The position numbers and the translations under genes are program-made. 64,000 nt of DNA. It comes from Sphingomonas sp. A2-49. Lineage in GTDB: Bacteria > Pseudomonadota > Alphaproteobacteria > Sphingomonadales > Sphingomonadaceae. Shown here piece by piece: positions 46,489-55,252 of the stretch; within the stretch, counting starts at the first letter, position 1; each line of letters opens with the position of its first letter. The DNA lies in the NCBI RefSeq assembly GCF_025548555.1, contig NZ_JAJLPA010000001.1:310001-374000 (forward strand), read 5' to 3'. The notes under the pieces are model-generated. The model was not told the DNA's origin. It made no database searches and saw only the letters and a program-made list of their open reading frames with translations.

Positions 46489-47187
46489 TCACGCGGCGTC
46501 GACCAGCACGATCTCGGCGTCCTGCGACGCCGTGATGCGGATCACCGCCTCGTCGACGATCGCCGCGCCGTCGCGGGCGGCGAGCGCCACCCCGTTGACC
46601 TCGACCGCGCCCGTTGCGGGGACGAGATAGGCGTGGTGACCCGCGCCGAGCGGATATTCCGCCGTCTCGCCCGCCTTGATCGTCGCGCCGACGATCCGCG
46701 CATCGGTGCGGATCGGCAGCGCATCGCCGTCGCCCTCGAACCCGCTCGCGAGCGTGACGAACCGGCCCGACCGTTCGCCCTTGGGGAAGGGCTTGGCACC
46801 CCAGGAAGGCGCCGCGCCGCGCGTCTTGGGCTCGATCCAGATCTGGAAGATCCGGGTCGTGCCGTCCTCGCGGTTATATTCCGAATGCCGGACGCCGGAT
46901 CCGGCGCTCATCACCTGCACGTCGCCCGCCTCGGTCCGGCCCATGTTGCCCAGGCTGTCCTGATGCGTGATCGCGCCTTCGCGAACGTAGGTGATGATCT
47001 CCATGTCGGCATGCGGGTGCGGCGGAAAGCCGGTGCCCGCGGCGATGGTGTCGTCGTTCCACACGCGGATCGGGCCCCACCCCATCCGCTTGGGATCATA
47101 GTAATTGGCGAACGAAAAATGGTGCTTGGCGTCGAGCCAGCCGTGGTTGGCACCGCCGAGGGAGGCGAAGGGGCGACGTTCGATCAT
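46489..47187 (-). CDS. Pirin family protein (YhhW-like)
   Basis: A 232-residue bicupin. The metal site is in GFPPHPHADMEIITYVREGA (about 56-75) and GVRHSEYNRE (about 100), as in YhhW, which has quercetinase activity and a nuclear-pirin-like fold. An AGGAG site 8 bp before the ATG at 47187 fixes the start and gives the usual MIERRPFASLGGANHGWLDA N-terminus. Biological role in bacteria is unclear. It is next to an FMN reductase family gene on the same strand, separated by a strong hairpin. Confidence 0.92.
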   Translation of the reverse strand: MIERRPFASLGGANHGWLDAKHHFSFANYYDPKRMGWGPIRVWNDDTIAAGTGFPPHPHADMEIITYVREGAITHQDSLGNMGRTEAGDVQVMSAGSGVRHSEYNREDGTTRIFQIWIEPKTRGAAPSWGAKPFPKGERSGRFVTLASGFEGDGDALPIRTDARIVGATIKAGETAEYPLGAGHHAYLVPATGAVEVNGVALAARDGAAIVDEAVIRITASQDAEIVLVDAA

Positions 47188-47376
47188 GACCGATACTCCT
47201 GATGGGGCGCGTGTGCGTCCCGTTGCGGCCAAGATGGGGGCCAGGGCGACGGCGCGAAACAGCAAGGATGGCATCGCACCATTTCCGATCGTGATACCCG
47301 GCCGGCCGGATCGCGACGCCGGAACCGCCCCGCCTATGGCCCGTAACCCGACGGCCCGCGGCGCACGCCGGTGCCG

Positions 47377-48378
47377 TTACAGCCTGTGGTAATCGCGGAA
47401 CCAGTCGACGAAGCGCGGCACGCCGACATCGATCGTGGTCGTCGGGCGATAGCCGAGGTCGCGCGCGATCGCATCGATGTCCGCCGCGGTACGCACCACG
47501 TCGCCGGGCTGGATCGGCAGGTCGCGGCGCACCGCGGTACGACCGGTGGCCCGTTCGAGCAGCCCGATCACGCGGCCCAGCGGCTCGGACCGGTTGTTGC
47601 CGATATTGTAGAGGCGGTGCGGCGACACGCTGCCCCCCGCCTTGGCGGCGCCGTCGTCGGGCGGGGGATTGTCGTGCGCGGCGACCACGCCGGCGACGAT
47701 ATCGTCGATGAACGTGAAGTCGCGTTCCATCCGGCCTTCGTTGAACACCGGGATCGGCTCCCCCGCGAACAGCGCGCGGGTGAAGATCCACATCATCATG
47801 TCCGGCCGTCCCCACGGTCCGTAGACCGTAAAGAAGCGCAGGCCCGTCAGCGGCAGGCGGTACAGGTGCGCGTAGCTTTCGCTCATGACTTCGTTGGCGC
47901 GCTTGGTGGCGGCGTAGAGCGATACCGGCCGGTCGACGCGGTCCTCGACGCGGAACGGCACCGAGGTGTTCGCGCCATAGACCGAGGAGGATGAGGCATA
48001 GATGCAATGCGCCACCCGCCGCGCCCGCGCCAGTTCGAGCACGTTGAGGTGCCCGATCAGGTTCGAATGGCCGTAGGCGGCCGGGTTCTCGATCGAATAG
48101 CGCACCCCCGCCTGCGCGCCCAGATGGACGATCCGTTCGAATGCGTGCCCGGCGAGCGCCGCCGCCAGCGCCGCGGCATCGGCGAAATCGACCCGCAGGA
48201 AGGTGAAGCGGTCGCCGTGGCGCGCGACCAGCCGGTCGAGCCGCGCCTGCTTGAGCGCCGGGTCGTAATAATCGTTCAGCACATCGATGCCGATGACGGT
48301 GTCGCCGCGGGACAGCAGCGCCTCCGCCGTGCTCATGCCGATGAAGCCCGCCGCTCCGGTCACCAATGTCGTCGGCAT
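47377..48378 (-). CDS. NAD-dependent epimerase, UDP-glucuronate 4-epimerase type
   Basis: A 333-residue short-chain dehydrogenase of the extended type. The NAD motif is TLVTGAAGFIGMSTAEALLS (about 4-23), ASSSSVYGAN at about 120 and the catalytic YxxxK in SLYAATKRANEVMSES (about 145). GVRYSIENPAAY and FTVYGPWGRPDM are typical of UDP-glucuronate epimerases (LpsL/CapI), which supply UDP-galacturonate for surface polysaccharide. The ATG at 48378 gives the canonical N-terminus. It follows the sugar transporter gene by 67 bp on the same strand. Confidence 0.9.
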   Translation of the reverse strand: MPTTLVTGAAGFIGMSTAEALLSRGDTVIGIDVLNDYYDPALKQARLDRLVARHGDRFTFLRVDFADAAALAAALAGHAFERIVHLGAQAGVRYSIENPAAYGHSNLIGHLNVLELARARRVAHCIYASSSSVYGANTSVPFRVEDRVDRPVSLYAATKRANEVMSESYAHLYRLPLTGLRFFTVYGPWGRPDMMMWIFTRALFAGEPIPVFNEGRMERDFTFIDDIVAGVVAAHDNPPPDDGAAKAGGSVSPHRLYNIGNNRSEPLGRVIGLLERATGRTAVRRDLPIQPGDVVRTAADIDAIARDLGYRPTTTIDVGVPRFVDWFRDYHRL

Positions 48379-48445
48379 GTCGCTGTCCCGCTTCCGTTGC
48401 CCGACCGCCCCTAGCGGCAAAGCGGCGGACCGGGAATGCCCGCGC

Positions 48446-49945
48446 TCAGCGGGCGGCCTCGACCCGCGTCATCGCCACCGCGGCGAGCACCAGCGCCCCC
48501 GCCGCGAAGGCGAGCGTCCAGACCGGCTGCGTCGGAAAGAAATATTTGGTGATCGACCCCATCACCGTCGCGACCAGGAGCTGCGGCACCACCACGAAGA
48601 CGTTGAACAACCCCATGTAGATGCCGAGCTTGCGCTGCGGCAGGCTGCTCGCGAGGATCGCGTAGGGCATCGCGAGGATCGACGCCCAGGCGATGCCGAT
48701 GCCGATCTCGCTGACCAGCAGCAGCTTGGGGTCGCTGATCGCGAAGAAGCTCGCGAATCCCGCCGCGCCGCACGACAGGCCGACGATATGCGTCCTCACT
48801 TGCCCAAACCGGCGTGCCAGCAGCGGCAACAGCGTCAGCGCGGCGATCGCGGCGACGCCGTTGTAGGTCGCGAACAGCACGTCGACCCAGTTCGCGCCCT
48901 CCTGATAGGACGGGCTCTGCGCGTCGGCGGCACCATAGAAGGCGCCCGCGACGATCGGCGTCGTGTTGATCCACATGATGAACAACGCCGACCAGCTGAA
49001 GAATTGCGCGACCGCCAGCCGCTTCATCAGCACCGGCATGCCGCCGAAATCGCCGACGATATGCCCCAGCATGTCCGCCGGCCGGCCGCTGCGCGCGCGC
49101 AGGATCGCGACGATGCTCGCGACGCCATAGGCAGCCAGCAGCGCACCGAGCAGATAGACTTCCTTTTCGAGGCCCAGCGCGGCGACCGCGACGATCACCG
49201 CCGCGCCCGCGCCGATCCAGACGATGCTCCCCGCCACGCTGCGCGCCGCCAGGACGGCGGTGACCTGGTCCTGATCGTCGCTTGTGGCTCCATGGAAGCC
49301 GGCCATCTGTTCGGGCGAATATTCGCGCGTGGTCAGCACCGTCCACAACACCGCCAGGAACAGCGCCGCGCCCCCGAACCAGAAGGCGAAGCGCACCGTG
49401 TCCGGGATGCCGCCCGCGCCTGCGGCGTTCGACACGCCGAGATGTTCGAGCAGCCAGGGAAAGATCGATCCGAACACCGCGCCCGCACCGATGCACGCGG
49501 TTTGCACGGCATAGCCGGCGGCATGCTGGTCCTTGTCGAGCATGTCGCCGACGAAGGCGCGGAACGGCTCCATTGAGATGTTGAGCGATGCATCCAGCAT
49601 CCACAGCAGCATCGCCGCCATCAGCAGGCCCGGGCTTTCGGGCATCAACACCAGCGCGATCGCGGCGAGGATCGCGCCGCCGAGGAAATACGGCCGCCGC
49701 CGACCGAGACGGCCAAGCCACGTCCGGTCGCTCAGATGGCCGATCACCGGCTGGACGAGCAGCCCGGTCAGCGGCGCCGCCACCCACAAGGCCGGCAGGT
49801 CGTCGAGGCTGGTGCCGAGCGACTGGAAGATGCGGCTCATGTTGGCGTTCTGCAACGCGAAGCCGATCTGGATCCCGAAGAAGCCGAACGAGATGTTGAA
49901 CAGGCCCGCCCAGCTCTGGCGGGCGCGGGTGGTCGTCGCAGTCAT
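48446..49945 (-). CDS. MFS sugar transporter of a maltose/starch locus
   Basis: A 499-residue transporter with about 12 hydrophobic segments, of the SLC45/GPH-like MFS group that includes MalY of Caulobacter-type maltose loci. Characteristic parts are NISFGFFGIQIGFALQNANM (about 17-36), VQPVIGHLSDRTWLGRLGRR (about 64) with RRPY, and MEPFRAFVGDMLDKDQ (about 124). It should bring maltose or short glucans across the inner membrane. The ATG at 49945 overlaps the halogenase stop by 4 bp, so it belongs to the minus-strand operon that begins with the amylase. Confidence 0.9.
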   Translation of the reverse strand: MTATTTRARQSWAGLFNISFGFFGIQIGFALQNANMSRIFQSLGTSLDDLPALWVAAPLTGLLVQPVIGHLSDRTWLGRLGRRRPYFLGGAILAAIALVLMPESPGLLMAAMLLWMLDASLNISMEPFRAFVGDMLDKDQHAAGYAVQTACIGAGAVFGSIFPWLLEHLGVSNAAGAGGIPDTVRFAFWFGGAALFLAVLWTVLTTREYSPEQMAGFHGATSDDQDQVTAVLAARSVAGSIVWIGAGAAVIVAVAALGLEKEVYLLGALLAAYGVASIVAILRARSGRPADMLGHIVGDFGGMPVLMKRLAVAQFFSWSALFIMWINTTPIVAGAFYGAADAQSPSYQEGANWVDVLFATYNGVAAIAALTLLPLLARRFGQVRTHIVGLSCGAAGFASFFAISDPKLLLVSEIGIGIAWASILAMPYAILASSLPQRKLGIYMGLFNVFVVVPQLLVATVMGSITKYFFPTQPVWTLAFAAGALVLAAVAMTRVEAAR

Positions 49946-51414
49946 GGCATCCTCCGGGCGAGCGCCGCCGCATGATCGGGAAAATTGAGCAGGCAGCCGT
50001 CGAGAAACCGGTCGACCGCGGCGAGGTCCGCGACCGGCGCCGCGGCGCGCAGCCGCTTGGTTTCGGGGAACGTGCCATAGCCCGCCAGCAGCACCTCCCA
50101 CGACATCGGCGCGTAGAAGCCGCCGAGGTCGCGCGCCGCGATCACCTCGGCAACGTCGCGGCCGGTGAACCACGCGGACATGATCGCGCGCAGGTCGTCC
50201 GACAGGTCGTCGTTGGTGGCGACGGCGCGCCAGAAGTCGCCGCCGCGCCGGTTCAGCCGGTAATGCGCGACGATATAGTCGCGGATGCCTTCGTATCGGC
50301 GCGCGATCGCGGCGTTGAACGCCGCCCGCTCGCCCCGCCCGAACGCCGCGATGAACCCTTCGACCGTCGCCTGGACGATATGCAGCGCGGTCGCTTCCAG
50401 CGGCTCGACGAACCCCTGCGCCAGCCCGATCGCGAGGCAGTTGGCGTGCCAGCTCTCCGCGACGCGACCGACCTTCATCGTCAGGTGCCGCGCGGCGACG
50501 TCCGCATCGAGCAGCCCCAGATGCGTGCGCAGCTCCGTCTCCGCGGCGTCCGCGGACAGGTAGCGCGAGGCATAGACATAGCCGTTGCCGGTCCGCGACG
50601 TCAGCGGGATGTCCCACGCCCAGCCGGCCGACAGCGCGGTCGCGCGCGTCTGCACCGCAAGCTGTGGTCCGCGCGGCGTCGGCATCACGACGGCGCGATC
50701 CGCGAACAGATTGCCCGCGAACGACCGGAACGGCACGCCCAGCGCGCCCTGCGCGATCACCGAGCGAAACCCGCTGGCATCGACGAACAGCTCGGCAGTG
50801 ACGGCATCGCCATCGTCGAGGGACAGCCGGGCGACGTTGCCGTCCGCGCCGACGCCGACGTCGGTCACGCGTCGCGGCAGATGGATGACGCCGCGGGTCA
50901 GCGCGTGCCGGCGCAGCACGTCGCCGACCTTGTGCGCGTCGAAATGATAGCCGTAGCCGATCCGGAACGGGAAGTTTTCGGTCGAGATCGGCGCGCGCCC
51001 CGCCGTGGCGAGCCGCGCATTGAGGAAAAAGCGGTCCGGATGCGCGGGCACGTCCGCTCCCAGCCGCCGCGCGTGCGCGCTGGCGAAGAACGCGCCCTGC
51101 GTATGGAGATCGACCTGCCCGGCAAAGGGATGGAAATAGGATGGCGTATCGTCCGCCCAGCCGTGGAAGGCGATGCCGGTCTTGTAGGTCGCGTCCGCCG
51201 CGGACATCCATTCCGCCTCGGCGATACCGAGCGTCTCGAACAGCGCCTTCAGCTGCGGCGTCGACCCTTCGCCGACGCCGACGATGCCGATCTCCGGCGA
51301 TTCGACGACGGTGATGCGCGCCGCGGGCCAGGCGCGCGCCATCAGGCAGGCCGCCATCCATCCCGCGGTGCCGCCGCCGAGGATCGCGATGCTGGCGGGC
51401 AGTGGCTGCGGCAT
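49942..51414 (-). CDS. Flavin-dependent tryptophan halogenase-like protein A
   Basis: A 490-residue FAD-dependent halogenase family protein. Seen are the FAD motif IAILGGGTAGWMAACLMARA (about 9-28), the catalytic Lys78 in DATYKTGIAFHGW, the halogenase signature GWAWDIPL (WxWxIP, about 276) and the FVEPLEATALHIV block with the conserved Glu (about 326). All residues needed for halogenation are present, though natural substrates of halogenases in sugar-uptake loci are not established. A GTG one codon upstream (51417) is an alternative start. A 137-bp gap with a palindrome separates it from the GH97 gene. Confidence 0.9.
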   Translation of the reverse strand: MPQPLPASIAILGGGTAGWMAACLMARAWPAARITVVESPEIGIVGVGEGSTPQLKALFETLGIAEAEWMSAADATYKTGIAFHGWADDTPSYFHPFAGQVDLHTQGAFFASAHARRLGADVPAHPDRFFLNARLATAGRAPISTENFPFRIGYGYHFDAHKVGDVLRRHALTRGVIHLPRRVTDVGVGADGNVARLSLDDGDAVTAELFVDASGFRSVIAQGALGVPFRSFAGNLFADRAVVMPTPRGPQLAVQTRATALSAGWAWDIPLTSRTGNGYVYASRYLSADAAETELRTHLGLLDADVAARHLTMKVGRVAESWHANCLAIGLAQGFVEPLEATALHIVQATVEGFIAAFGRGERAAFNAAIARRYEGIRDYIVAHYRLNRRGGDFWRAVATNDDLSDDLRAIMSAWFTGRDVAEVIAARDLGGFYAPMSWEVLLAGYGTFPETKRLRAAAPVADLAAVDRFLDGCLLNFPDHAAALARRMP

Positions 51415-51499
51415 CACCTTACCCGCACGCCCGGCCCGGACCCGCGTCGCAGGCCACCGTCCCGCACCCCCTCCGGCCGCGGGTCATGCGGACGGAGGG

Positions 51500-51520
51500 A
51501 CCCCGGAACGGGCCCGGGGT
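51500..51520. repeat. REP-like hairpin between GH97 and halogenase A genes
   Basis: ACCCCGG/CCGGGGT stem with loop aacgggc, followed by GACGG. The GGGGTGACGG part recurs after fadN. It lies within the operon and could dampen expression of the halogenase and transporter genes. Confidence 0.6.
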
Positions 51521-51551
51521 GACGGGGCATGTCGTGCGAACCGTCCGACAC

Positions 51552-53645
51552 CTACCGCCGGCGCGCCCTGCCCGTCGCGACGAAGCGGATCGCCTGCCCG
51601 CCGCCGGGGGCGAGCGCGAGCGTCATCGTGTCGCCCTTGCGCACCGTCCGCTTTTCGATCGCGATCGCATGGCGTGCGGCGGTGCGATAATCCGCCCCTG
51701 CCCCGTCGCGATAGATCTCGGCCGTATAGGTCCGTCCCGCATCGAGGAAATCGAGCGCGACGGGCAGCGTCCGCGCCGCCTCGTTGGTGATGCTGCCCAG
51801 ATACCAGTCGTCGCTCGCCCTGTCCTTGCGCGCCACCGTCACATAGTCGCCGACGGCTCCGTTGAGCACGCGCGTATCCGACCAGTCGACCGGCACGTCG
51901 CGGATGAACTGGAACGCGTCCATGTGCTTGGCATAATTCTCGGGCGTATCCGCCGCCATCTGCACCGGCGAATAGATGACGACGTAGAGCGCCAGCTGCT
52001 TCGCCTCGGTCGACAGGATCGCGCTGCCGCCCTGCCCTTCGAGGCTCAGCACGCCGGGCGTGAAGTCCATCGGGCCACCGAGCCATTGCGTGAAGAACAT
52101 GTTGGCTTCGTGGTTGGGCGGGTTCTTGCCCGGCCAGCTGTTATATTCCATGCCGCGGCCGCCCTCGCGGCTGAGCCAGTTGGGATAGGTGCGGCGCAAG
52201 CCGGTGTCCTTCACCGGTTCGTGGCTGTCGATCCCGACCCGGTACTTCGCCGCGGTCTGCACGACGCGCAGATAGTGGTTCACCATCCACTGGCCCTCGT
52301 GCCATTCGCGCTTGCGCGTGCCGTCGGCATCGACGCGCTCGATCTGGCCCGCGTCGGTGACATAGCCCGTCTTGACCACCGGGATGCCGTGGTCGCGGGC
52401 ATAGGAAAAGGCGCGATCGAGTTGCGCGTCGTAATGGCTCGCCGACCCGCCGGTCTCGTGATGCCCGACGAGGTGCACGCCCTTCGCCCTGGCGTAGCGG
52501 TAGAGTTCGGCCGCATCGAAATCGGGTGTCGGCCGGTCGAACTCCATCGCATTGCCATTGCCGAACCAGTCGCCGTCCCAGCCGACGTTCCAGCCCTCGA
52601 CCAGCACGCCGGGGATCCGGTTGGCGGCGGCGAAGTCGATATAGGTCTTCACATGCGCGGTGGTGGCGCCGTGCTGCGGCCCGGTCGCCCAGCTCCAGTC
52701 GCCCTTTATCATGTTCCACCACACGCCGACGAACTTGGCGGGCTTCAGCCAGCTGACGTCGCCCAGCTTGTTGGGCTCGTTGAGGTTGAGTTCGAGGTGG
52801 CTCATGTACAGGCCGGGCGCGTCGTCGGCCAGGATCACCGTCCGCCACGGCGATGCGAACGGCGCCATGCGGCTGACCTTGGGCGCGCCCGCACCGGGGG
52901 TCAGCGACGCCTTGAACGTGTTGCCCTCGCCCCGTGCCAGGTTCATCGCCGCATAGTCGACCAGCGCCGCCTCGTGCAGCGCGGCGTGGGTGCCGTCGGC
53001 GAGCTGGACCGTCATCACCGTCTGGGCGGTGCCGACCGCGTCGAGCGAGGTCTTGTTGTAGAGATATTCCTCGCGGTTCCATTGATAGGCGGGCTTCCAC
53101 CACGCCGTGCCGTTCTGCGCGAAGGCGAATTCGGTCAGCTCGTCGGCGATGTTCGCCCGATGCAGGTTGGGCTGGTCGGGGAAGCTGTAGCGGAAGCCCA
53201 GCCCGTCGTCGAAAATGCGGAAGACGACGTCCATCTCTCGCTTCAACCCGCTCTTTTCGCGGAACCGCAGCGTCAGTTCGTTGTGGCGGTCGCGGATCGT
53301 CTTCCACTCGCCGAACGGCTGCGTCCAGCTGGTGTCGGCGCTGTCGGTCGACTTGCCGATCAGTTCCAGGTTGCGTTCGATCTTGGGCGCGTCGGTGAAC
53401 ATCACGCCGAGCTTGCCGGGATTGAGGATCGCCTTGCCGCGGCGCGTCACGGCGTAGGTCGGGCGGCCGTCGTTGTCGAACGCGATGGTGACGACCAGCG
53501 AACGGTCGGGCGAGGTCGCGGTGGCGACGCTCTTGAACGCGGTCGTCGGGATCTGCGCCACCGCATTGGGATCGGTCTGCGCGACCCCTGCGGTTGCGAC
53601 CATCGCCAGCGCCATGGCGGCGCCGATCCTCAGATGCTTCATCAT
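51552..53645 (-). CDS. GH97 alpha-glucosidase (SusB-like), periplasmic
   Basis: A 697-residue GH97 glycoside hydrolase. The signal peptide is MMKHLRIGAAMALAMVATAG(VAQ), so it is exported. Family features are the N-terminal beta-sandwich with DDGLGFRYSFPDQP (about 158), then the barrel with GVWWNMIKGDWSWATGPQHG (about 301), VEGWNVGWDGDW, the Glu of VGHHETGGSASHYDAQ (about 394) and HEPVKDTGLRRTYPN (about 458) with REGGRGMEYNSWP. The HHET and HEP glutamates indicate the inverting SusB-type subgroup rather than the retaining alpha-galactosidase type. It cleaves terminal glucose from maltodextrins. ATGA overlap joins it to the GH13 gene; GGGAGAGG ribosome site. Confidence 0.93.
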   Translation of the reverse strand: MMKHLRIGAAMALAMVATAGVAQTDPNAVAQIPTTAFKSVATATSPDRSLVVTIAFDNDGRPTYAVTRRGKAILNPGKLGVMFTDAPKIERNLELIGKSTDSADTSWTQPFGEWKTIRDRHNELTLRFREKSGLKREMDVVFRIFDDGLGFRYSFPDQPNLHRANIADELTEFAFAQNGTAWWKPAYQWNREEYLYNKTSLDAVGTAQTVMTVQLADGTHAALHEAALVDYAAMNLARGEGNTFKASLTPGAGAPKVSRMAPFASPWRTVILADDAPGLYMSHLELNLNEPNKLGDVSWLKPAKFVGVWWNMIKGDWSWATGPQHGATTAHVKTYIDFAAANRIPGVLVEGWNVGWDGDWFGNGNAMEFDRPTPDFDAAELYRYARAKGVHLVGHHETGGSASHYDAQLDRAFSYARDHGIPVVKTGYVTDAGQIERVDADGTRKREWHEGQWMVNHYLRVVQTAAKYRVGIDSHEPVKDTGLRRTYPNWLSREGGRGMEYNSWPGKNPPNHEANMFFTQWLGGPMDFTPGVLSLEGQGGSAILSTEAKQLALYVVIYSPVQMAADTPENYAKHMDAFQFIRDVPVDWSDTRVLNGAVGDYVTVARKDRASDDWYLGSITNEAARTLPVALDFLDAGRTYTAEIYRDGAGADYRTAARHAIAIEKRTVRKGDTMTLALAPGGGQAIRFVATGRARRR

Positions 53646-55252
53646 GCCTCTCCCGTCCTTGCGGCGATCAATGCGCCATATCCGTCGAAATGCCACCCCT
53701 GCGTCGCGGTATCGGCGACCGGCGACCACGCATCGGGATCGGCCGGCGCCCAGCGCTGCGGCCGGTCGGTCAGGTTGAAGACGCACAGCATCGTCTCGCC
53801 ACCGCCGTGCCGCTCGATCGCGAGCATCGCATCGTCCGCGGCGACGACGCGGATGTCCCCGGTGAGCAACGCCGGATGCCGCTTGCGCAGAGCCAGCACG
53901 TCGCGCGTCCAGTGCAGCAAGGCGTGCGGATCGCGCTCCTGCCGGTCGACCGCGAGCGCGGCGTGATCGTCGCCGATCGGCAGCCACGGCTTGCCGTCGG
54001 AAAAGCCGAGATGGGGAGCGTCCGCCGACCACGGCATCGGCGTGCGCGCGCCGTCGCGCGACAGCGTGCGCGGCCAGTTGGCGATCGCTTCGGGATCGCG
54101 CAGGTCGTCGAACGGCACGTCGACCTGCGTCAGGCCGAGCTCTTCCCCGTAATAGAGAAAGATGTTGCCACGCAGCGCGGCGAGCAGCAGCATCTTCATC
54201 CGGGCGAAGGCATCGCGCCGGTCTGGCGCGACCCAGCGCGAGATCGCGCGCGGCGCGTCGTGGTTCTCGAACGCCCAGCTCGGCCAGCCGACGCCGTCGC
54301 GCTCGGGCCATTTCTCCACCGCATCCGCCACCACCCGCGGCGTCAGGTCGGGCGCATAGAGGAAATCGAAGCCATAGGCGCTGTGCAGCCGGCGCCCCTC
54401 CGCGGTGAACAGCTTCATCTCGCGATCGCTGTCGGCACCGCCGACCTCCGCCACCGTGAAGCGCGCATCGTAGCTGTCGAACAGCGCCCGCACGCGCTCC
54501 AGGAATCCCGGGATCGCGTCGTGGCTCTGGTTGTAGGTGTGGAGCTGGAAATCGAACGGCCGCGTGCGCGGGATGCCGTCGTCGGCCGGCGCGGGCGGAT
54601 TGTCGCGCAGTTGCGGATCGAACATCATGAAGTTGATCGCGTCGATCCGGAACCCGTCGATACCGCGGTCCAGCCAGAAGCGCGCGACATCCAGGAACGC
54701 CTGTTGCACGTCGGGGTGGTGGCCGTTGACCTGCGGCTGTTCCTTCAGGAAATTGTGCATGTAATATTGGCCGCGGCGCGCGTCCCACGTCCATGCCGGG
54801 CCGCCGAACACCGACTGCCAGTTGTTGGGCGGCGACCCTTCGGGTTTCGGATCGCGCCAGACGTACCAGTCCGCCTTGGGATTGTCGCGGCTGGACCGGC
54901 TTTCCTCGAACCAGGGGTGCCGGTCGCTGGTATGCGCCCAGACCTGGTCGACGATCACCTTCAGGCCCAGCGCATGCGCGCGCGCGACGAGCGCGTCGAA
55001 ATCGGCGAGCGTGCCGAAGATCGGATCGACGTCGCAATAGTCGGACACGTCGTACCCGAAGTCGGCCATCGGCGACCGGAAGAAGGGGGACAGCCAGATC
55101 GCCTCGACCCCCAGCCCGGCGACGTGGTCGAGCCGCGCGGTGATCCCGGCGAGATCGCCGATCCCGTCGCCGTTGCTGTCGGCGAAGCTGCGCGGATAGA
55201 TCTGGTAGATCGTCGCGCCGTGCCACCACGCACGCTGGGGCAGGTTCGTCAT
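53642..55252 (-). CDS. GH13 alpha-glucosidase, cytoplasmic
   Basis: A 536-residue alpha-glucosidase of the oligo-1,6-glucosidase/AglB type. It starts WWHGATIYQIYPRSFADSNG, with region I VIVDQVWAHTS (about 98), the nucleophile Asp in DGFRIDAINFM (about 198), the acid/base Glu in FTVAEVGG (about 268) and FENHDAPR (about 331) before the transition-state Asp. No signal peptide, so it should act on maltose entering the cytoplasm. ATGA overlaps join it to the amylase gene upstream and the GH97 gene downstream. Confidence 0.94.
   Translation of the reverse strand: MTNLPQRAWWHGATIYQIYPRSFADSNGDGIGDLAGITARLDHVAGLGVEAIWLSPFFRSPMADFGYDVSDYCDVDPIFGTLADFDALVARAHALGLKVIVDQVWAHTSDRHPWFEESRSSRDNPKADWYVWRDPKPEGSPPNNWQSVFGGPAWTWDARRGQYYMHNFLKEQPQVNGHHPDVQQAFLDVARFWLDRGIDGFRIDAINFMMFDPQLRDNPPAPADDGIPRTRPFDFQLHTYNQSHDAIPGFLERVRALFDSYDARFTVAEVGGADSDREMKLFTAEGRRLHSAYGFDFLYAPDLTPRVVADAVEKWPERDGVGWPSWAFENHDAPRAISRWVAPDRRDAFARMKMLLLAALRGNIFLYYGEELGLTQVDVPFDDLRDPEAIANWPRTLSRDGARTPMPWSADAPHLGFSDGKPWLPIGDDHAALAVDRQERDPHALLHWTRDVLALRKRHPALLTGDIRVVAADDAMLAIERHGGGETMLCVFNLTDRPQRWAPADPDAWSPVADTATQGWHFDGYGALIAARTGEA

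Noticed and set aside
48446..51361. A single frame seeming to fuse the sugar transporter with upstream sequence
   Set aside because: The extension lies within halogenase A in another frame; the ATG at 49945 overlaps the halogenase stop as in the rest of the operon.
51402..53966. An 854-codon open frame on the plus strand over the GH97 gene
   Set aside because: Shadow of a recognised GH97 gene, with no motifs of its own.
51552..55229. A single 1225-codon frame seeming to fuse GH97 with upstream sequence
   Set aside because: The upstream part is an off-frame reading of the GH13 gene; a signal peptide and ribosome site mark the GH97 start at 53645.
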